Assembly: GCA_963675935.2 (NCBI GenBank)
Contig: CAXXPV010000003.1
Location: 744,001-808,000, forward strand
Origin: G963675935 sp963675935
GTDB taxonomy: Bacteria; Planctomycetota; Planctomycetia; Pirellulales; Thermoguttaceae
DNA length: 64,000 bases
Reading direction: 5' to 3'
Of this stretch, positions 48,026-55,628 are shown piece after piece. The notes below the pieces were generated by a model. The model was not told the origin of the DNA. It did not search any database and saw only the letters and a program-made list of their open reading frames with translations. How positions within the stretch are numbered: the first letter of the stretch is position 1; each line of letters begins with the position of its first letter. The position numbers and the translations under genes were made by a program.

Positions 48026-49890
48026 AAGCCGCTTGCGGCTTCGCAATGCCCAATGACAAATGTTCAATGACCAATGTCACCTCGCCATCCCGCCGCCAAA
48101 TCCTCGCCGAGATCGTTTTGATCTTCGCCGTGTTCGCCGTTCAAGGCGCGTGGCCGGTGCCGGACGTGAACGAGCCGTACTACCTCGGCAAGGCGATTCA
48201 CTATTGGAACCCCGATTGGCTGTCGGGCGATTTCTTCATGGAATCGTCCGACACGCATCAGGTGTTTTGCCTCGCGTTCGGCTGGCTTTCGCTGTGGCTT
48301 TCGCCCGTGCCGCTGGCGTGGACGGGACGGATTATCACATGGCTCTTGCTGGCCTGGGCGTGGCGGCGGTTGAGTTTCGCCGTCGTGCCCCGCGCGTGGT
48401 GTTCCGTGCTTACCGCCGCGCTGTTCGGCTGCATGATGGAACGCTGCCACATGGCCGGCGAATGGGTTATCGGCGGCGTCGAAGCCAAACCGTTCGCCTA
48501 CGTCCTGGTGTTTTTGGGCATCGAGTCGCTGGTGCGCGATCGTTGGAATCGGGCGCTCATTTTCTTCGGCGCCGCGTCGGCGTTTCACGTCTTGGTCGGT
48601 GGATGGGCTGCCGTGGCGGCGGGCATCGCGTGGCTTTGGTTGCGAGGCTGGGGACTGTCCCAATTTTCGCGGCGCAAGCAACATGACCTTGGAAAATCGC
48701 CCGACCGCCGCGAAAATGGGACTGTCCCCCTTGCGCCGCGCGAAGGGGACAGGTCCATGTTTTCGGCCGACGATTTGCCCGTAAAAAGCGATTTCTCGCC
48801 GAAAAATGGACCAGTCCCCCCGCCGTTGAAATCGCTTTGGCCGGGCGTTGTCTTCGGTATGATTCTCTCGCTGCCCGGGCTTTGGCCGTCGCTCATGTTG
48901 GATCGGGGCGTCGATGCCGAAACGGTTCGGGCGGCCCATCAAATCTACGTGTTCGAGCGATTGCCCCATCACTTGACACTGACCGGCATCCGCATCGACT
49001 TCATCACCCGCATGGTGGCCCTTTGGGCCTTCTGGCTGATGCTGGGCCTTTGGAGCCGACGCTGCCGGCTGCCGCAAGGCTGGCAAACATGCGTTTGCTA
49101 TTTGCGAGCGTTTGTCACCGGGGCGGTCGTGATCGCCTGGGTGGGCGTGGCCATCAATGCGATCATGCTTTTCGATCAGCCGTTGGCCGCCGATCTGTTG
49201 CGATACTACTGGTTTCGGTTGAACGACGTTGCGCTGCCGATGGGCGTGGCGCTCGAAGGCGTGGCGGTTCTGACGGCCATGATACAAACTCGGAATCATG
49301 CGACATCGGAGCGTTTAGCCGGCGAGCTTGCTCGCCGCGCGGAAGCAAACGTCGATACGCGGCGAGCAAGCTCGCCGGCTAAACATTGTCGCATTTTTGC
49401 GAACTGGCTGTTTCTGGCGATTGCCGTTCTCGTGGCCGCGGTTCACGTGGGTGGTCATGTGATGGATCGGCTCCACCCCTCGGCTCCGCGGTCGCATCGA
49501 ATCGCCAACTTCGCCGATTGGCGAGCGGCCTGCGCGTGGGTGGCCGCGTCGGGCGAAATTCCGCCGGACGCCCGATTCCTCACGCCGCGGCTCGCCCAAA
49601 CATTCAAGTGGTACACCAACCGCAGCGACGTGGCCACGTGGAAAGACGTGCCGCAGGACGCCCAAACGCTTGTGGACTGGTGGGGACGCATTCAAGCGAT
49701 TTACGCCACGGGCTGGCCGGAAGGCCCCCGATGGTACGAACCGTTGTCGGCCGCGGGTCCGGAACACGCCGCGGTGTTGGGCGCCCGATACGGCGCTGAT
49801 TATTTGATCGTCGAGCGGGGCGATCCGCCGCTGGGGCTGAAAAAAGTATACGAGAACGATACCTACGTTATTTATCGATTGAGGTCTTGA
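48022..49890 (+). CDS. Polytopic membrane protein (DUF6798-like)
   Basis: 622 residues with about nine to ten helices and a soluble C-terminal domain (ACAWVAASGEIPPDARFLTP; DYLIVERGDPPLGLKKVYEN) reminiscent of DUF6798 proteins and of membrane glycosyltransferase tails. The first 20 residues (KAACGFAMPNDKCSMTNV) come from a dispersed repeat, so ATG 48046 or 48067 may be the native start. Two more repeats are inside the frame. One is a charged loop at 48655-48830 (GTVPLAPREGDRSMF..KNGPVPPP); the other is a GTTTAGCC palindrome at 49298-49394 (ERLAGELARRAEANVD). Both lie in predicted loops. Confidence 0.72.
   Translation: MKAACGFAMPNDKCSMTNVTSPSRRQILAEIVLIFAVFAVQGAWPVPDVNEPYYLGKAIHYWNPDWLSGDFFMESSDTHQVFCLAFGWLSLWLSPVPLAWTGRIITWLLLAWAWRRLSFAVVPRAWCSVLTAALFGCMMERCHMAGEWVIGGVEAKPFAYVLVFLGIESLVRDRWNRALIFFGAASAFHVLVGGWAAVAAGIAWLWLRGWGLSQFSRRKQHDLGKSPDRRENGTVPLAPREGDRSMFSADDLPVKSDFSPKNGPVPPPLKSLWPGVVFGMILSLPGLWPSLMLDRGVDAETVRAAHQIYVFERLPHHLTLTGIRIDFITRMVALWAFWLMLGLWSRRCRLPQGWQTCVCYLRAFVTGAVVIAWVGVAINAIMLFDQPLAADLLRYYWFRLNDVALPMGVALEGVAVLTAMIQTRNHATSERLAGELARRAEANVDTRRASSPAKHCRIFANWLFLAIAVLVAAVHVGGHVMDRLHPSAPRSHRIANFADWRAACAWVAASGEIPPDARFLTPRLAQTFKWYTNRSDVATWKDVPQDAQTLVDWWGRIQAIYATGWPEGPRWYEPLSAAGPEHAAVLGARYGADYLIVERGDPPLGLKKVYENDTYVIYRLRS
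48655..48830. repeat. GGGACTGTCCC-type repeat in the membrane-protein gene
   Basis: GGGGACTGTCCCAATTTTCG, AAAATGGGACTGTCCCCCTT and AAAAATGGACCAGTCCCCCC alternate around CGCGCGAAGGGGACAGGTCC. The reading frame stays open throughout. Confidence 0.7.
49298..49394. repeat. GTTTAGCC palindrome inside the membrane-protein gene
   Basis: The core is 49313-49384 (72 bases, GTTTAGCCGGCGAG to CTCGCCGGCTAAAC), bounded by ATGCGACA and its inverse TGTCGCAT. It is an intact copy of the intergenic family, here translated as about 24 in-frame codons. Confidence 0.88.
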
Positions 49891-50543
49891 TGCGTGCAGT
49901 AGTTTTCGACATGGACGGCCTGATGTTCAACACGGAAGACGTGTACTCGTTGGTTGGCTCGGAGTTGTTGCGGCGGCGCGGCTGCGAGTTCACCGACGAG
50001 ATAAAAAACAAGATCATGGGAATGCGTCCGCAGCCGGCCTTCGAGACGATCATTCGCTGCTGCAATCTCGACGATACATGGCCGGCGATGGTCGCCGAGT
50101 CGAATCGGCTGTTTCTCGAATTGTTGGACGGCCGTTTGGCGCCGATGCCCGGCCTGCTGGAATTGCTCGACGCCCTGGAGCGGGCCGGAATTCCGAAAGC
50201 GATCGGCACGAGCAGCAGCCGCGAGTTGGTCGATGCGTGTCTGCGACCGTTCGACATGGCCGGACGATTCGAGTTCATCCTCGCGGCCGAAGACATCGTG
50301 CATGGCAAACCGCACCCGGAGATTTATTTGACGTCGGCCGAGCGTTTCGCGGTTCCACCGGCCGAGATGGCGGTGCTCGAAGACAGCGGGAACGGATGCC
50401 GGGCGGCTGCCGCGGCGGGCGCCTACGCCGTGGCGGTGCCGGGCGAGCACAGCCGGAACCAGGATTTCTCCTCGGCGTCGTTGGTGGTCGATAGTCTGGC
50501 CGATCCGAGGCTGTACGAGAAGATCGTGGCCGTAAAAAAATAA
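49890..50543 (+). CDS. HAD-superfamily hydrolase (beta-phosphoglucomutase-like)
   Basis: 217 residues from the ATG overlapping the preceding stop. Motif I is VFDMDGLMFNTE with both aspartates; motif II GTSSSRELVD; motif III lysine in HGKPHPEIYLTSAE; motif IV VLEDSGNGCRAAAAAG. The cap region fits the beta-phosphoglucomutase/phosphatase subfamily. Following xylB and a membrane protein, it may remove phosphate from a sugar, but the substrate is not determined. Confidence 0.88.
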   Translation: MRAVVFDMDGLMFNTEDVYSLVGSELLRRRGCEFTDEIKNKIMGMRPQPAFETIIRCCNLDDTWPAMVAESNRLFLELLDGRLAPMPGLLELLDALERAGIPKAIGTSSSRELVDACLRPFDMAGRFEFILAAEDIVHGKPHPEIYLTSAERFAVPPAEMAVLEDSGNGCRAAAAAGAYAVAVPGEHSRNQDFSSASLVVDSLADPRLYEKIVAVKK

Positions 50544-50557
50544 GTTGCCAAATCGCA

Positions 50558-50750
50558 ACGTAGTCCGCACACTCCGTGTGCGGAAAAATTCGGCCCGCAC
50601 ACGGAGTGTGCGGACTACGTTGTATCTGTTGCGGAAAGCCTTTCGTCGCCTTTCGCTCCGCGAAAGTAGCGCGAATTCATCGCTGCTTTCGCGGAGCGAA
50701 AGGCGACAACCCGGCCAACCGCCTCTTTCCGCAACAGAAACTACGTTGCT
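50558..50750. repeat. Two abutting palindromic elements
   Basis: About 50558-50623: CGTAGTCCGCACACTCCGTG and its inverse CACGGAGTGTGCGGACTACG. About 50628-50735: TCTGTTGCGGAAAG and CTTTCCGCAACAGA around TCGCCTTTCGCTCCGCGAAA and TTTCGCGGAGCGAAAGGCGA. The motif CTACGTT appears on both sides of the second one (50615 and 50740). They lie between the convergent HAD and greA genes. Confidence 0.8.
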
Positions 50751-51229
50751 TATCCGTCGCTTCGGATTTCGAGAATCTCGAACTTCAGCGTCCCTTGCGG
50801 CACGACAATCTCGACGCAGTCGCCAACCTTTTTGCCCACGAAACCTTGAGCAAAGGGGCTTGTAACGAGAATTTTGCCGGTGTCGTAGTCCTCTTCGCCG
50901 GCGCCGACGAGCGTATATTCCTCATCGTCGCCGAAATTGAGATCCTTCACGCGGATCGTCGAACCGAAAACGACCTCGCCCTTGGGAAGCAACGAGGTAT
51001 CGACCAAAACAGCCCGCGAAAGCTTGTCCTGCAAAACGCCGATGCGAGCATGCAGCATCCCCTGGCTTTCCCGAGCGCCATGATACTCGGCGTTCTCGCT
51101 CAGATCGCCCTCGGCTCGAGCCGTGGCCAGCCGTTCGAGTATTTTGGGCATTTCCACGGACTGCATTTGATCGAGATCGGCCTTGAGTTTATCGTAGCCG
51201 ACGCGCGTCATGGGGATGCGATCTGCCAT
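50750..51229 (-). CDS. greA: Transcription elongation factor GreA
   Basis: Rescues backtracked RNA polymerase by stimulating transcript cleavage. The start ATG at 51229 has GGAGAGAA upstream. The 159 residues begin RIPMTRVGYDKLKADLDQM, with the coiled-coil tip EGDLSENAEYHGARESQG (acidic tip residues D and E) and a C-terminal FKBP-like domain ending QGTLKFEILEI. The length and tip are normal. Confidence 0.96.
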   Translation of the reverse strand: MADRIPMTRVGYDKLKADLDQMQSVEMPKILERLATARAEGDLSENAEYHGARESQGMLHARIGVLQDKLSRAVLVDTSLLPKGEVVFGSTIRVKDLNFGDDEEYTLVGAGEEDYDTGKILVTSPFAQGFVGKKVGDCVEIVVPQGTLKFEILEIRSDG

Positions 51230-51264
51230 ACTAGTTCTCTCCACGCTTTGCATTACCACCAAGC

Positions 51265-51358
51265 GTCAAAGGTTCAGGGTCCAGAGTTTAGACTTCAAAG
51301 CCTGAGATACCCGTCCCTCAAGCTCGAACCCTGAACTCTGAACCCTGAACCCTTGTTT
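51265..51358. repeat. GGGTTCAGAGTTCAGGGTTC-type repeat
   Basis: TTCAGGGTCCAGAGTTTAGA on the left and TGAACTCTGAACCCTGAACC on the right, facing each other across a short loop between greA and the tRNA gene. No gene lies in it. Confidence 0.65.
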
Positions 51359-51394
51359 TACAAACCCCTCGTATGTGGGAACAATACCGTCTAG

Positions 51395-51467
51395 TGGAGC
51401 GGAGGAGGGTCGAACTCCCGACCTCTGCATTGCGAACGCAGCGCTCTCCCAACTGAGCTACCGCCCC
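51395..51467 (-). tRNA. tRNA-Ala (anticodon CGC)
   Basis: 73 nt without an encoded CCA. The acceptor arms GGGGCGG and CCGCTCC pair with G3:U70, the alanine identity pair, and discriminator A. D arm GCTC..GAGC, anticodon stem CTGCG/TGCAG with loop TTCGCAA (anticodon CGC), T arm GGGAG-TTCGACC-CTCCT. Confidence 0.95.
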
Positions 51468-51538
51468 AACGTCGCTTGTTATTTTACGAACCATCGCCCG
51501 GTTTCGCAAGCGGGGGTATACCGGACAGCTTTGATCTC

Positions 51539-52288
51539 CTATTTCCGGCCACCCACCCAATCGAGGGCGTTCAACGCCAAACGAACGAACTCGGGCCGAC
51601 AAAAATCTTCGGCACTGCCCAACAGTGTCCCAAAAACACGGCCAACGTCGCATCGGGCCCAAACAACGGGAAATACTTCGTCGGCCGTACGCCCAACGAA
51701 CAAACAAGACTCATCCTGGAAAGACTGGACAATTTGATTACGCCGAAACCGAGAAACGAACGGCCTAACCCCCTCAGTTACGGGATGCCACCAAGCGGCC
51801 CCGGCCACCGCGACTTCCGCCCGGAATTCATCGCCCCAGTTCAAATCGCCCCAGTTCAAATCGCCCCAGTTCAAATCGCCCCAGTTCAAATCGCCACAGT
51901 CCGAAACGCCGGAAACCGGCTCTGCATCGGCCAGAATATCGGCGTCGATGCTTGACCAATCGTCGGCGATCAGCAGGGCGTCTCGGCCGAACACGACGAC
52001 GCAATCCGCGTCGGCGGCGTTTTCCGCGGCGGCAAAATCCACGCGGCGGCATCTCACGTGGCTCTGCCCACGCAAAACCCGCTCGAACAACGCCGGCGCC
52101 GCGCGGCCGGGACCATCCATTCCCCGCGAAACGAGCGAAACTCGCATCGGCCGGGTTGCCGAATCTCCGTCGATCGGTTGCGTGGTCTCACGCCACGACC
52201 GCAACGGCGACGCAACGCCTGAAACACCGACGGTGCGGTGTGCCGGATGCCTATACCATGTTCGTTGAGCTGTCGATGAATCGGCCAT
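51539..52288 (-). CDS. ThuA-like (trehalose utilisation fold) protein with DLNWG repeats
   Basis: 249 residues. The C-terminus ARCDVGRVFGTLLGSAEDFC with RPEFVRLALNALDWVGG and the HPVTEGV segment fit the ThuA-like glutamine-amidotransferase-type fold, which is common in planctomycetes. In its middle, GDLNWG is repeated four to five times through a 15-bp tandem repeat. A shorter start at MRVSLVSRGMDGP (52147) is possible; the 47 residues before it look low-complexity. Activity is unknown. Confidence 0.7.
   Translation of the reverse strand: MADSSTAQRTWYRHPAHRTVGVSGVASPLRSWRETTQPIDGDSATRPMRVSLVSRGMDGPGRAAPALFERVLRGQSHVRCRRVDFAAAENAADADCVVVFGRDALLIADDWSSIDADILADAEPVSGVSDCGDLNWGDLNWGDLNWGDLNWGDEFRAEVAVAGAAWWHPVTEGVRPFVSRFRRNQIVQSFQDESCLFVGRTADEVFPVVWARCDVGRVFGTLLGSAEDFCRPEFVRLALNALDWVGGRK
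51831..51900. repeat. 15-bp tandem repeat in the ThuA-like gene
   Basis: The unit TCGCCCCAGTTCAAA is present about four and a half times with no mismatch until the last unit (CCACAG). It gives DLNWG repeats and preserves the frame whatever the copy number. Confidence 0.95.
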
Positions 52289-52530
52289 GTCTCATATTAT
52301 CCACGGCCGACCCGCCGCTGTCTACATTGTCGCGGCCTCGGCGTATGGCAATCGGCAAAAAACACGGCCGTTTGCGACGCTTTGAGCCGATGGCGAAAAC
52401 ATTGCCGTTTACACGATCGGCCGAATTCGCTATTGTCCCCACAGTTTGTAGTCCCGCCTTTAGGCGGAATGCCGGCCAAAGCCGGAACTACGAACGTCAA
52501 AAACACTCCTCGCGAATTCAACGAACATCC
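52289..52530. repeat. Gap with a GTAGTCCCGCC(T) repeat
   Basis: About 52447-52490 carries GTAGTCCCGCCTTTAGGCGG and GCCGGCCAAAGCCGGAACTA, two small hairpins. The rest of the gap shows nothing. Confidence 0.6.
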
Positions 52531-53388
52531 ATGAATCGACTTGGCGAAACTCCTGCCCCCGATGAGACTTCCAACGATCCGTCGAGCGATGCTCTCGTGA
52601 CGGTGGCGCCGCCGGACCACGATCTGACGGTTATCATTCCCGCCTACAACGAAGAAAAACGCCTGCCCTGGACGCTGGCCGAATTGATCGCGTTTCTGAG
52701 CGCCTGGGGTGTCGATTATCGGGTGCTGGTGGCCGACGACGGCAGCACCGACCGCACGGCAACGCTGACCCGCAAACTTGGGCCTCGCTGCTCGACGTTG
52801 CGCGTCACTCCCCAAGGCGGCAAGGGTCGCGCCGTGCGCACCGCCATGCTTCGAGCCACGGGCCGAGTGGTTGCCTTCACCGACGCCGACCTGCCCTTCC
52901 AACTCACGGCCCTGCGGCAAGGCTACGAATGGATTCACGGCCGTCAGTGCGACGTGGTCTTCGGCGCCCGCGACATCGAGGGTTCGGAACACAAAGCGCG
53001 CCGTCGTCTGGCTCGCCGCTTGGCCACTTTCGCCTTTCGCGAGGTCGTCCGCCGTTTCGTGTCGCGCGAGGTGACCGACACCCAATGCGGCCTGAAACTG
53101 TTCGACCGGCTTGCCGCGCTCGAAATTTTCAGCCGGGCGACGATCGACGGTTTCGCGTTCGACGCCGAGGTTGTCATGCTGACGCACCGGCTAGGGCTTC
53201 CGTTCCGCCGCGTTCCGGTGACGCTGGTCAACGAGTTTTCCTCGACCCTTTCCTTGCGGCGCAATGTGTTGCCGATGTTGCTCGACGTGATACACGTTTG
53301 GATGCGCGAGCGAGCCGGCCGGGGCGCGCCCGCGCCGCACTTCGTTTACGAATCGGCGGATGACAAGCATGAACGCCGAGCGGCTTGA
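52531..53388 (+). CDS. Family 2 glycosyltransferase (dolichyl-phosphate sugar transferase type)
   Basis: 285 residues; the start at ATG 52531 gives the usual short N-terminus before DLTVIIPAYNEEKRLPWTLA. GT-A motifs follow: VLVADDGSTDRTATL, GGKGRAVRTAMLRATG, the D-x-D-like FTDADLPFQL, and VTDTQCGLKLFDRLAALEIF, which is diagnostic of DPM1/ALG5-like enzymes. No membrane domain is attached. It likely transfers a sugar from a nucleotide to a polyprenyl phosphate. It overlaps the next gene region closely. Confidence 0.9.
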   Translation: MNRLGETPAPDETSNDPSSDALVTVAPPDHDLTVIIPAYNEEKRLPWTLAELIAFLSAWGVDYRVLVADDGSTDRTATLTRKLGPRCSTLRVTPQGGKGRAVRTAMLRATGRVVAFTDADLPFQLTALRQGYEWIHGRQCDVVFGARDIEGSEHKARRRLARRLATFAFREVVRRFVSREVTDTQCGLKLFDRLAALEIFSRATIDGFAFDAEVVMLTHRLGLPFRRVPVTLVNEFSSTLSLRRNVLPMLLDVIHVWMRERAGRGAPAPHFVYESADDKHERRAA

Positions 53389-53399
53389 CTACGCTGGTG

Positions 53400-54353
53400 A
53401 TGCGAGGGCTTGGCAGCCAAATGCTACTTGTTCTTCACGCCGACGACCTGGGGCTGAACCGCGCGGTTACCGACGGAATCATTCGTGGTTTTCGCGAAGG
53501 GCTGCTAACCAGCACCTCGCTTTTGGCCAACGCCCCCGACGCCGTTCGAGCATTGTCGCAATGGAAAGACCTTCTCGTTGAGCAGGCCGCCGGAGGGCTG
53601 CCATCGGCCGAAGCGAGAAAATCGCTCGACGATCCCAACATCCCCTTCGATCTCGGCGTTCATCTGAACTTGACGCAGGGCCGTCCGCTGGGCGACCGCT
53701 ATCCGAGGGAATTGCTCGACCGGGAAGGCCGTTTTCCCGGCGTTTTTCCGCTTTTCGCCCGGTTGCTGCAATCGCGCGGCCGATTCCGTGAGGCGATTCG
53801 AGACCAGTGGCGCCGCCAGATTCAACGGGTCGTCGATCACGGTTTGCAGCCGACGCACTTGAACGGCCATCAATACGTCGAGATGTTGCCGGGCATGTCA
53901 AAAGCTGTGTTCGAGCTGATGAAGCAATTCGGCATCAAACAGGTTCGCACGGCGTGCGAGCCTGCGCTGTTCCAAAACACCGTGCTAAACGGTTTTCACG
54001 TCGAGAAATGGCCGCTGGCCGTGGTGAAGCACTGGTTCGCCGCCAAGTTCCGCAAACAGATCGACGCGAGCGGAATTGCCCACGCGGACGCCTATTTCGG
54101 CGTCGCTCATGCAGGGCACGTCGATCTTCCGCTGTTGCGGCGATTTCTCGCAAGCGGTCAATCGTATCGGTCTATCGAGATTGCCCTGCATCCCGCCGAA
54201 GAAGCCGGGGCAACGGCCGTGCAAGATTGGCTCGACGGCTGGTTCGATCCGCTGGCCGACGCGCGGCCGGCGGAATTGCGGATGTTGGTTTCCGACGAAC
54301 TGCCGAAGCTCTTAAAATCGTCGGGCTGGCGGCTGGGACGGCTGGCGATGTAA
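53400..54353 (+). CDS. ChbG/HpnK (YdjC) family deacetylase
   Basis: 318 residues. LLVLHADDLGLNRAVTDGII holds the metal-binding HADD motif, FDLGVHLNLTQGRPL the second site, and PTHLNGHQYVEMLPG the third histidine pair, all as in ChbG/HpnK carbohydrate deacetylases. The next gene region is separated by repeats. With the glycosyltransferase upstream, a role in making a lipid-linked or hopanoid-linked deacetylated sugar is plausible. Confidence 0.9.
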   Translation: MRGLGSQMLLVLHADDLGLNRAVTDGIIRGFREGLLTSTSLLANAPDAVRALSQWKDLLVEQAAGGLPSAEARKSLDDPNIPFDLGVHLNLTQGRPLGDRYPRELLDREGRFPGVFPLFARLLQSRGRFREAIRDQWRRQIQRVVDHGLQPTHLNGHQYVEMLPGMSKAVFELMKQFGIKQVRTACEPALFQNTVLNGFHVEKWPLAVVKHWFAAKFRKQIDASGIAHADAYFGVAHAGHVDLPLLRRFLASGQSYRSIEIALHPAEEAGATAVQDWLDGWFDPLADARPAELRMLVSDELPKLLKSSGWRLGRLAM

Positions 54354-54377
54354 CCGTTCACGAGCGGGAAAAGTGTC

Positions 54378-54582
54378 GTCATTCTGAGCGCAGCGAAGAA
54401 TCTCTTTGCATCGCGGTTCCACGAGAGATTCTTCGCTGCGCTCAGAGGATGTGATTTTTTCGACTGCTTGACGAGGCACGCGACGTAAGTCGTTATTTCT
54501 CGTCGTTTCGGCAACCAAGGAATAAGGACTTACGTCAACGATTCCGCCAGTCGTCGAAAAAATCACAGCCTCTCAGAATGAC
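54378..54582. repeat. ATTCTGAGCG palindrome split by a 126-bp insertion
   Basis: CGTCATTCTGAGCGCAGCG and GAGATTCTTCGCTGCGCTCAG are followed by an insertion, after which CTCAGAATGACG completes the right arm. Confidence 0.85.
54446..54571. mobile_element. 126-bp palindromic insertion with 5-bp target duplication
   Basis: Terminal inverted repeats AGGATGTGATTTTTTCGAC and GTCGAAAAAATCACAGCCT. CTCAG is duplicated at 54441-54445 and 54572-54576. An inner pair CGACGTAAGTC and GACTTACGTC completes the fold. No gene is inside. Confidence 0.82.
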
Positions 54583-54605
54583 GAATTGCTCGCCGCGCCA
54601 TGGGA

Positions 54606-55355
54606 TCACACTCCGGCATGCGCCAAGTTCAACGCCGCCATGCGCCGGCGCAACGCCGGCTGGTGATCCAGCAAACTGGCAATCCGCTGCCAATCGAGAT
54701 GCTCCGGCCCGAGCGCCTCGAATATGGCCATCACATGGTCCCAGTCCTCCTCGATGTCAACGGTCAATCGAACGTCGTCCCGGTCGATCTGACTCGGCGC
54801 GGGCATCAATCGGACGTTGAACTTGTCGGGATGGGTCGAGAGATAGCGGGTGACGTTCTCGCGATCGATCTCGTCGCGGGCCAGACGATCGGCCCTTCGC
54901 AACGCGGCGGCGCGGAACCATTCGGCATACACGTTCGCCGGCGAGAGAATCGCCGGGCGGCCGTCGCGCGAACTGTAGCCCACATAGTCGCAATCCGACT
55001 GCGACTCGGCCGTGGTCACCAGCCGGTCGATCAAGCCGGAATCGACGAAGAGGTTGTCGCCACGCACACGCACCACGCCCTCGGCCGGAACCTGTTCGAG
55101 CGCTCGGTTGAACTGCGATAGGGCATCGCCGCCCTCGGCCACGAAGATAGGCACGTCGCTCGGAACCAGCCGGCCGATGGCCTCGCGATCCTCCGGCTGA
55201 TGCACCATGACGATGACGCCGTCGAGCCGAATGGAATCGGTCACTCGTCGGATCACCCATTCCAGAAGCGGCCGTCCGCCGAGCCTTCGCATGGCGTTCG
55301 CCCGAATACGAGGCTCACGGAGACAGACCTGCACGACACCAAGATTTCTGAGCAT
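54606..55355 (-). CDS. SpsF-like cytidylyltransferase (acylneuraminate family)
   Basis: 249 residues from the ATG at 55355, preceded by GGGGGGAGC. The fold is the nucleotidyltransferase of SpsF/NeuA: LGVVQVCLREPRIRANAMRR in the substrate-binding loop position, PLLEWVIRRVTDS, VRVRGDNLFVDSGLIDRLV (metal-binding D) and RLTVDIEEDWDHVMAIFEAL, which is the SpsF hallmark. Most relatives have Q-x-R-x-x-S-x-R-x-P-x-K in the first loop, so the donor specificity may differ. It likely activates a surface sugar. Confidence 0.83.
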   Translation of the reverse strand: MLRNLGVVQVCLREPRIRANAMRRLGGRPLLEWVIRRVTDSIRLDGVIVMVHQPEDREAIGRLVPSDVPIFVAEGGDALSQFNRALEQVPAEGVVRVRGDNLFVDSGLIDRLVTTAESQSDCDYVGYSSRDGRPAILSPANVYAEWFRAAALRRADRLARDEIDRENVTRYLSTHPDKFNVRLMPAPSQIDRDDVRLTVDIEEDWDHVMAIFEALGPEHLDWQRIASLLDHQPALRRRMAALNLAHAGV

Positions 55356-55503
55356 CCCGCTCCCCCCTTCCGTCGCATCCATCACTTGGGGCAACATCTC
55401 GAAAAGCCAATTGGGCGACTTTTCCTGATTTAACCAATTTGCGGGCAAAACGTCAAGAGGAGGGCGAAAGGTGGCCAGCGGCTGGGCGGCTGGAAGGCGA
55501 GTT

Positions 55504-55580
55504 GTTTAGCCGGCGAACTTGTTCGCCGCGTATGCTTGGCATTTGGTCAACAACGCGGCGAACAAGTTCGCCGGCTAAAC
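55504..55580. repeat. GTTTAGCC..GGCTAAAC palindromic repeat
   Basis: A full copy with arms GTTTAGCCGGCGAACTTGTT and AACAAGTTCGCCGGCTAAAC between the cytidylyltransferase and cyclophilin genes. Confidence 0.9.
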
Positions 55581-55628
55581 GGGACATTGTCAAGCTGACC
55601 CTCAATAACCGCCGCGTCCGCCCGATGT

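Noticed and set aside
48064..49299. Minus-strand frame of 411 codons opposite the membrane-protein gene
   Set aside because: Antisense shadow; the plus-strand frame has membrane helices and a coupled start.
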